Shown here piece by piece: positions 56,421 to 64,000 of a stretch of 64,000 nt of DNA. Below the pieces are notes generated by a model that saw nothing but the letters and a program-made list of their open reading frames with translations, was not told where the DNA came from and made no database searches. The first letter of the stretch is position 1; each line of letters starts with the position of its first letter. A program made the translations under genes and the position numbers. Source of the DNA: Montifringilla adamsi (lineage: Eukaryota > Chordata > Aves > Passeriformes > Passeridae); NCBI GenBank assembly GCA_017590115.1, contig JAGGNK010013114.1, positions 744,001 through 808,000 of the forward strand, written 5' to 3'.

Positions 56421-57327
56421 TTACGACAAATCCCAATCCCGTTCATTGCTGAAGTGACAAGAGTTACTGTGTTGTTACAGTAATTCACACGTTGCCACAC
56501 CTTTGCTCTCCATACTGCTCCTTATTAGAATGTCTAAGTGCCTGGAAAAGGCTGAGGGGAATCAGGTTGGAAAACCTGCTGCACTAAGTCCTTCTGCCCA
56601 CAGTCTCCCAGAAGACTGCCCAATGCTTGAATGCATTATTGCTACCATGGGTAGCTCCCATCCACTGCAGAGAAAACATTCCATACTGTGCTGCTTTTGC
56701 TGGAGACAAACTGCTTGTGAAAGATGGCTTTAAAATACTGCAAACCAGCCAAGCACGTTGCGCTTTTGGTTTTGGAGTTTCTTTTTTGAAGGAAGACATC
56801 TTTTAATATAAAAAGAATGTACAAATTATGCTTTTTATTCCTTGGAATGAAAAAAAGAAGCAACTTACCAGCCTTCATTGATAAACTTTTGCTTTTTCAG
56901 TAGCATAAAACAGCCTAAGGCTGTAAGGCTAAAAGAGATTTCAAAATACAAAAATGGGAGGGAGAGGTTTTGTCTTGCTCTAGCTAACCACATTTCCCCC
57001 AAAACCATCCTACATTTTATTCATGTTCAGCAATTCTCCTCTTCCCACAGTTTTTTGGTTTTGTGGGGGTTTTTGGTTTTGTTTTGGCTTTTTTCTTTAA
57101 CATTTCGGCTTCTCTGCAATGAGCTTGGTGTGTGTTTTATAAACACGAACAGACACTCAGCCAAACCCCAACACATCCTTCCCCACAAAAGCCAGATCCC
57201 ACCATTCCACTCGGTGGCATTCTCTATCAGCAGGTATTTTTGGTCTGTACTTTTCACTGCATTTTGGTGTATATACTGCACTGGAACTTTTAAGAAACAA
57301 GCCACAGAGCACAAGGTGAAATGAAGG

Positions 57328-57347
57328 TTTATTTGTTGAAAAATAAA
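57328..57347. terminator. Facing poly(A) signals of convergent genes (candidate)
   Basis: TTTATT at 57328-57333 (AATAAA on the minus strand) and AATAAA at 57342-57347 (plus strand) face each other within 20 bases in the interval between NIT2 and TOMM70. They could serve as distal 3' ends of either gene. Given the AT-rich context a chance occurrence is possible. Confidence 0.3.
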
Positions 57348-58206
57348 TATTAAAAAATTAACAATTTACCATTTGAGCCGAGTCTCCTGCATTAGATTAG
57401 TGCTTCCCACATACTCAACAACCCATATTATCCATGATGGCCATTGCTGGGCTGCAACTTCTAAGTCATAATAACTATTTCATCTCTTTCCCTGCCCTCT
57501 CTCTACTTGTTCAACACACAGGAGTAAATAAATACTACCTTTGGAGGATTAAAGTGGTGCAGGACTCTCATGGGCTGACCACTTAAATCTGAGAAATGCA
57601 AAGTGCAGTCTGCAACAGGTAACAGAATCTGTGGTCTGAACTCTCCTCCCCTAGAATCCCAAATGGAGAGGATGGATGAAAACCTATTACAAGCTACTTT
57701 GGTGAACTCAGCTGAAGAGCTGACATGAGCTCAGTTCTTTTCAACCTATCAGGACAACTCCTAAGCACCTTGTTTTAGTAGGGTCTCACGTGTGCTGCAC
57801 TCAGAAGTGATGCAAATGGGACTGTGAATTTGTGAGGCTTTCAGTGAAAAAAGTACAGTCAGTTCTTAGTCATAGTGCTTGAAGCGGCCAACACTCAACC
57901 TTTATGTTGGTAGAAAACAGGCACTTTTAGGTATCCATACAACACATATGCACCAGTATTCTGTAAGTACAGGAAACTAATCAGTAACAACCCTGAAACA
58001 GTTCCAGAATTTCAGCCTGCAAGAATTTAAATTATTTTTGAAGGAATGGCAGGGAATTGGGCAGTGTTAAGATTGCTGGGCTGGTTAAAGCTTCATCTAA
58101 GGTGCTCTTGATAGTTTCAGAATAAGTTACAGTATACTTTTCATAGTATGTTAGTTCCCTTTTCCCTTTCCATCTGCAGTTAGATCCTAATAATTCAAGT
58201 CACAGC

Positions 58207-58325
58207 TTAGAATCATGGAATATGCTGAGTTGGAAGGGGCCCATCAGGATCAGTGTCCAACCCTTGGCCCTGTGCAGGACATCCCAAGAATCACACCATG
58301 TGCCTGACAGCACTGTCTCAGTGAA
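58207..58325 (-). mobile_element. CR1 LINE 3' end, antisense
   Basis: AGAATCATGGAATATGCTGA, GTTGGAAGGGGCCCATCAGG, CCTTGGCCCTGTGCAGGACA and TCCCAAGAATCACACCATGT are the reverse complement of a CR1 3' end of the type frequent in songbird genomes. It lies between NIT2 and the TOMM70 coding end, in sense with TOMM70. Confidence 0.85.
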
Positions 58326-58374
58326 CAGGGACCATACACGATGAGAAGTGCTAGACATTTGCATGTAGAAGTAT

Positions 58375-58402
58375 CCCTCTAGAGTATCCCTCTAGGATAC
58401 AC
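58375..58402 (+). repeat. Short tandem duplication beside the CR1 copy
   Basis: AGTATCCCTCTAG occurs twice in direct succession, just past the CR1 fragment. Confidence 0.7.
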
Positions 58403-58887
58403 GGGCTTTATCCAAGTCTTCAGTACTTGCTTCCTACATAATTTCAACTTTTTTTTTTTAAATAGCAGTAATACTTGTCTTACTTCAAAGTTCACATGCA
58501 CACCTGGCTTAAAATAAAACTTCAACTGTATCAGCCATTCACAAAAAGTCCCTTTCATCACAGTGATGCACCTGCATACACACAGGAAGAGGGTCACAGC
58601 TACTCAAGATTCCCAGCCCTCCTGGCTCGACCTCCTTTCCCCTGTAATCTTCAGGTCTCAAGATCATACCTCTGTAGGTGATGGAAGCAAGGAGAGATCG
58701 GATTTTTTGATTCCACATTTCCTCCTCATTCTTTCTTAAAGGTTGAAGTGAGAGAAGATGACAAGGAGGCAGTCAATTATCAGTTCTTCCTAGACTTAGA
58801 ACATAAGCACAGAGCTCACCACTGCAGAGAGCACCTTCATCAAAACCTGTTCTTATACATGTCAGAGAGAGATACTTGAAGGTAGTA

Positions 58888-60829
58888 TTTATTTTTTCAG
58901 TTTACAGGTGATATGTCATTTACAAAAAAATTACAGACAATGCATCCTTTCAGTGCAGTTTCAAACTAGTTGAAGAACAGGCAAAAGTCTGTGATGATTT
59001 GGAATGCTAATAATTGACAGCACATGCTTTTTTCCCTTAATTGACTGGGTGGGGTAAAGAATGGGGTACAGATGGGGTGATGAGGAGAAAATGCCAATGT
59101 AAATAAGGCCATGCGAATAAAAACTCCTCGGAGAACAGGGCTCATCAGCCTGGCATATTTTTGTTCTCAGGTAATTGCTGCAGAGATTGGAAGTTGGAGA
59201 AGACATTTGACACTTGTTACGTTCAGTGCCCCTAGAAGCTGCCAGTACATTCCCGTATCTTCAATATCACCAGTGCTATGATTTCCGATCACCTAATGAG
59301 CTACTAAAATAATGATTAAATCTTTATCTCTACTCTCCGCCATTTGAATACTCAACTGTAGTTGCTGGGAGAAAGGAAGGTCAAGTTGAAAATGCAAGCT
59401 GCTGCTGTATGGTGGCACAACTACAGACCAAGACAGTTTGACTACAGCATCATTCATTTCTTTAAAAGGTTAAATACATTAGACAATTCACCACAAACAA
59501 ATCTATGATTTCAGGATGGAAAGAAGCCCAAACTAGTGTGTCATAAATTAAGCTACATCATTTGCATGAGATTTGTCCAGCCACATCAGTCCAGGGAAAG
59601 GCAAGATGGACTGACTGACTTCCACACCAGAAAGATCAACCCAAAGCAAGAGGGCCCTCTGTGAAGTTCCTAATGAGAGAAAAACTGTTTCATAATTTGC
59701 CCATCTGCTGTTTGCAGCACAATTGCTTCCTTTCTACGGTATTTGAAATTTTGGACAAAACAGGGTCTACAGAACAAGGAAATGAGTGCAGTTTGCAAAT
59801 CCATTATTGGAAGTTTGAGCCTATGCTTTGTTCCTTATCTCACTTAATCCTGCCAAGGGGCTCTTAAAAGGAGATCATAACCCAGCAGTCTCTAGAGACT
59901 GAAGAGAATTTAGATAGTCTATCAGCTGCTACACTTATGCAAAAGCATCAGAGATTAAAAAGATTATATGCAAGCATGACCTTACCTTTTGGAGCTTGAC
60001 TCCCAGCAGTGCTTTCTGTTCTTGAAAGTCTCTAAACCCTCCAGAACAATTTCCCATGACATTCAAGTAAGGACTGCTGCACAGGAATACATTCTTTCTT
60101 CCAGTAAAGTCTACACTGAAGCAGTGTTACTGACCTCCTTCCCCAGCTAACCTTTTGCCTAGCTCTCCTATGCAGTACTCTAGGGCTTTCTGGGGTGAAA
60201 ATAAGGACTATCAAATTAATTCCCTAATAGCTGCCACAGGACTATTTCTAAGTAAGTTATACAGAGGATGGAAGGTGATTTAAGGGAAGATTGTGCATGC
60301 TTGCATACATTTACAGGTATCCTCTCCACGTCTATGACTTAAAAACCCCTCTATTATTAAAGTTTGAAAATTAATTTTTGCAAAATTGAAATCAACCCTC
60401 AAGGATTAATTGGATATAAAACCTATTTTACAGCACTGACTAGTATTACCTTTAAAATCAACAGGAAAAAAACCCACATGCTGTGATATTATTTGATAAA
60501 GCAAAAATCGCCCACAACATAATCACCCAAAATGAACCAGTGTGAAGTTTTTATTTGCATGGCCAAAATATGTTCCTTTGGTTCCCCTGCAACTTTATTT
60601 CCCTTAACACACTCTAAGGTTTCTGCTGCAGAAGGAACAAGATGCAGCACTGCATACTTCCTTGAACAACCACTCCCACAACACCTAAACATTTAACAGA
60701 TGTAGCAAATGACAACACCACGAACGGGAAAAAACTAAGTTCCACCATTCAGCATGGTCTGCAACAGCGTCTTTAGGGCTGGCTGAAGTGGGCAACTTCA
60801 CTTTGGAAGGTCATTTCCTCCTTGTTTCT
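58888..60829 (-). other. TOMM70: TOMM70 3' UTR (probable extent)
   Basis: The sequence following the minus-strand TAA (60832-60830) has no coding frame. TTTATT (AATAAA on the minus strand) at 60550-60555 and 58888-58893 are candidate poly(A) signals. The latter gives a 3' UTR of about 1.9 kb, in line with the long 3' UTR known for mammalian TOMM70. A still longer form to 57328 is possible. Confidence 0.5.
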
Positions 60830-63649
60830 TTACAGTGTTGGTGGTTTCAATCCATACTTCTTTGCAACTTCTGTCTGAGCATAGGCAGCATCACACAGTG
60901 AGTAGAGGTGTGCCATCTCCATTTCCGATTTGGCCAGGTTGATAGCTTTGTTGAACATTTCAATGGCTTTGTCCAGATTACCTCTGAAATAAACAAAAAT
61001 TTAGCCCAGTTAAGACTGCCAAAGCAATCTTGTCATCTCTAAAACATCCTTTTTCTTTCACGACTTACACTCTCCACCATTAATAATTTAAAAGGACTTT
61101 GCGAGGAACCACTACAAGAACTTGTGGTGATGCTGAGTAAACTCAGAGCTGTTACCAAGCCTAAACAGCTAGGACAGCTGTTAAACAGCCTTCCTCTTGA
61201 GAGTCCCCACAGGTGATGGTGCAGGATAAAACATTTTCCACAGGACACCAAGTTCACTACAAAGACAATGCTGGGCAACTGAATGAAGTCTCGTCTCCCC
61301 TGAAAGGACTTAGTATACAAAAGAGGAAAACTTGCACAGACAGAAGCACATTATTTAAATAGGAAATGCTTGCAAAATTTCTCAAGGCAATAGTTTGTCT
61401 GTCCTTTAGAGGACTAGACATATTAAAAAGAGACCCTGTACTGTACTGTCATACTGTACTGTCAGCTACACCCAAGCCTTTGCACAGCTGCAATACAATG
61501 TTACAGAGCAGGGCATTCCTCTTTCCCCCAAGAATTGTGGAGTCCTCTTGGCTGCAGGAGAAAACAGCACAGGATTCTCAGTCGAGACAGTCCAATGTCC
61601 AAGGACAACGTCAGATATGCACAAAGCCAGGTAATGATTAAGGAAGTCACTTTAAATGCAGAAGGGATGTATTTAAACGTACACGGACTCCTCTACACGT
61701 TGTCCATTAAGTATGAAATTGGTGATAAGAAGTTGTCAGATCATAAATCACAATTATGCCACAGAGAATGCATGCTTTCCCTAAGAGTTACAGAACAGAA
61801 ATCAGGACTTTGGGTAAGAGCTGGCCTTACAGCACACTGGGGAGAAGATCTTAGGATCCATGAGGAAATTTGAAGAACTACTGTAACTTCAGAAGTAACT
61901 GAGAACTCTTAACACTACAATTCAGCATTACCTTTGCACTTCAATCGTTCCCATGGTCTCATATGCAAAATCACATTTGTTATCAATTTCAATGGCCTTG
62001 CTTATGAGTTCTAATCCTTTGTCTAAATCTTGCTTCCACTGGAGCTGAAGTAAACTATAGAAGAGAGAAAATTTCAAACTGGCTTCACATACTCCTCCCC
62101 AAACCCTCATCATGGTAAGCAAAACCATCCCAAATGGTATAATGTATAATGTATTTAATTTCTAATGCAGGTACACAGTAACTTAGTAACTTCATGACTT
62201 TTAAAAATACCTGTGTGAAAGTCACTTTCAATAAGCCACTTGACTGCTTTAATGATTCTAAAGAAAGGCAAATTTTTTCCCAAGAGGACTTGGTACATGT
62301 TGTTTTATGAAAGAAAAGACTTCAACACAAAGCTGAAACTACTAGGGGTAAAGGAAAAGTCAGGTATATTTCAAGCAGATACTCAATTAGCAATGAACAC
62401 TGATTAAACTTTCCTGAAACTTATCTGCAGCTTAGTCAAGACAAAATATAAAAATATATTTAAGAGCACAAAGATGGTTTCAAGTTATTTTTCCTGGCTA
62501 AATTTCTAAACATAAACATTCAATTCAGGTTGGTTCATCTAAATATGCCAACTGCTCTCAACCAAAAGGACTGCAAATTCAATACATACCCTTTATGAAC
62601 ATATGTAGTGGCATTGTCTGGCTCAAGGTCAATGCATTTATCATACATTTCATCAGCCTTGCCAAACTGCTGTTGATCAGTTAGTGCCTGAATCAAAAGA
62701 GAAACCTGTTTGTCAATAAGCAACCAAAGCATGCACTCTGCACTCAGCTAATTCTAATTAAAACTGTATTGACAGTGTGAGATTGGATGTAGTTCATTTA
62801 TGGTAGAGCAGGCCAGGCACATCAGCTACCAGAGTTAAGTTTCAAACTTGAGTCTTTTTGGAAAGCTTCTGTGCTTTAAGTGCACAAATTACTGACCACA
62901 CTGCCACCTGTAATGGGAAATCCACAAGCAACATGCTGTGTGCTGTAAATAAAAACCATTCCAAAAGTCTGTACCTGCAAGCTTCAACTCTTCCTTTTTC
63001 AGATATACTTCTTTCAGAAGGAAATACATATATATTGCCAACCTACTTCAAATCAGAATGTCTCATTCTTCCTACTAAAACCAGCAGTATATTCTTAGAG
63101 AAGAAATTACAGTCTCTGTTACAAGTGTACTCCCAACAGCTGTTCTAAACCACTACATGCCAATGGCAGCAGAACAAAAATGTCACCCTAGTTCCACACA
63201 TCTGACTCGCAAATTACCCAGAGAATCCCTGACATTAATCAACTGTGATGCCACATACATGCAAGAAGGAGGGAACCATGCAGGGATAACCTCTGCCTCC
63301 TAATAACCACCCTAAACTCTCATTACTTACACCCTGCTCCACCAGTTCCCCCTGTACTTCCTCTGTCCCAGAACACCCATAACCATAAATGCAAGTAGCT
63401 AACTCCAGGCAGCATGTCTTATCTCAGAACTTAGCCTCACAAATCTTCATCTGTTACTTGAAGAAATGTTATATCCAAGATAAAAAAGTACAAGAAAACA
63501 CAGCATTTTCTTTAAGAGAGAGAAAAACATACCTGAGCATAGAGTGCATAGCCCTCAGCACACTTTGGAAAATTTTTTATGACATCTTCAAAGCCTTTCA
63601 TGGCTGCTTGCACAGTCAAAGCATTACTTCCTGTATAAGCTTGGCGATA
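60830..63649 (-). CDS. TOMM70: TOMM70 C-terminal part (last four coding exons, 163 aa; 5' part beyond right edge)
   Basis: Minus-strand exons in transcript order: 63649-63533, 62687-62590, 62054-61932, 60983-60830 (stop TAA 60832-60830). Borders are AG/GT and frames join exactly. The 163 residues match the C terminus of human TOMM70 nearly residue for residue, with segments such as MKGFEDVIKNFPKCAEGYAL, ALTDQQQFGKADEMYDKCID, LDKGLELISKAIEIDNKCDF and EVAKKYGLKPPTL. This covers the C-terminal TPR repeats that form the preprotein-binding pocket. TOMM70 is the outer-membrane import receptor that takes carrier preproteins from Hsp70/Hsp90. The membrane anchor and the N-terminal TPR clamp that binds chaperone EEVD tails are encoded outside the window. 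It is convergent with NIT2, with stop codons about 5 kb apart. Confidence 0.96.
60984..61931 (-). other. TOMM70: TOMM70 last intron
   Basis: Donor GTAATG after CAAAG (exon end at 61932) and acceptor TTTCAG before 60983. It splits the Arg codon of the VQR/GN motif. No other feature is seen. Confidence 0.8.
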
Positions 63650-63778
63650 CTATTCCAAGGAAAAAATAAATGAAAAAAATTAGGCCAACACCAGACTGAA
63701 AAAAAGCTGATCAGGCCTCTACCCACGTCCCCAAGAGTTGCCTGCATCATAATAATTCAGTTATTTTACATTATCTGA

Positions 63779-64000
63779 GCAAATTGGGATTGTTCAGCCT
63801 GGAGAAGAGAAGGCTTTGGGGTGGTCTAATTGCAGTCTTCACACACCTGAAAGGAGCCCTGAGAAAGATGGAGAGGGATTTTTTACGAGAGTATGTAAAA
63901 ATGAGTTTTTACAAGAACATGTAAACAGGACAAGGGGAATGGATTCAAATTGAAAGACAGTGGGTTTAGATTGGATATTAGGAAAAAATTCTCGTAAAGG
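63779..64000 (+). mobile_element. CR1 LINE, sense, cut by the window end
   Basis: Landmarks in order are TTGTTCAGCCTGGAGAAGAG, AGGCTTTGGGGTGGTCTAAT, CACCTGAAAGGAGCCCTGAG, AACAGGACAAGGGGAATGGA and GGTTTAGATTGGATATTAGG. This is the CR1 3' region, and it continues beyond 64000. It lies in a TOMM70 intron, antisense to that gene. Confidence 0.92.

Overview
This is a window of bird nuclear genome. The evidence is several truncated CR1 LINE copies with the avian 3' end (direct repeats of the ATTCTGTGA type), intron-rich genes with GT/AG borders, CpG-island promoters, and proteins that read almost colinearly with human TBC1D23, NIT2 and TOMM70. Two CR1 copies (about 9.29 kb and 58.2 kb) resemble the young subfamily common in songbirds, so a passerine is plausible but not proven. 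The genes match human 3q12 in content. No bacterial, plasmid, viral or CRISPR features were seen.

Layout, left to right. (1) 1-9.8 kb: AT-rich sequence with a plus-strand 3'-terminal exon (4404-4588), and possibly one more (5856-5946), assigned with moderate confidence to FILIP1L. (2) 9.84-9.90 kb: first coding exon of CMSS1 on the minus strand, in a CpG island. The rest of CMSS1 lies off the left edge, so FILIP1L appears nested in a CMSS1 intron on the opposite strand, as it is in mammals. (3) 11.03-41.18 kb: TBC1D23, complete on the plus strand, 19 coding exons, 696 codons, starting in a second CpG island divergent from CMSS1. (4) 45.87-55.78 kb: NIT2, complete on the plus strand, 10 coding exons, 275 codons, with all three catalytic residues in place. 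(5) 60.83-63.65 kb: the last four coding exons of TOMM70 on the minus strand, convergent with NIT2. Its 5' part lies beyond the right edge.

The genes are housekeeping functions without a shared pathway. TBC1D23 tethers endosome-derived vesicles at the trans-Golgi. NIT2 is the omega-amidase that hydrolyses alpha-ketoglutaramate. TOMM70 is a mitochondrial import receptor. CMSS1 is a nucleolar/ribosome-biogenesis protein. The most notable structural point is orientation: in human, as recalled, CMSS1 and TBC1D23 run in the same direction, but here they are divergent with start codons about 1.1 kb apart. This implies a block inversion of CMSS1/FILIP1L between the lineages. I found no convincing new biological system; the rest is intron sequence, LINE fragments and simple repeats. 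Exon borders were read by eye from splice sites and checked by reading-frame continuity.
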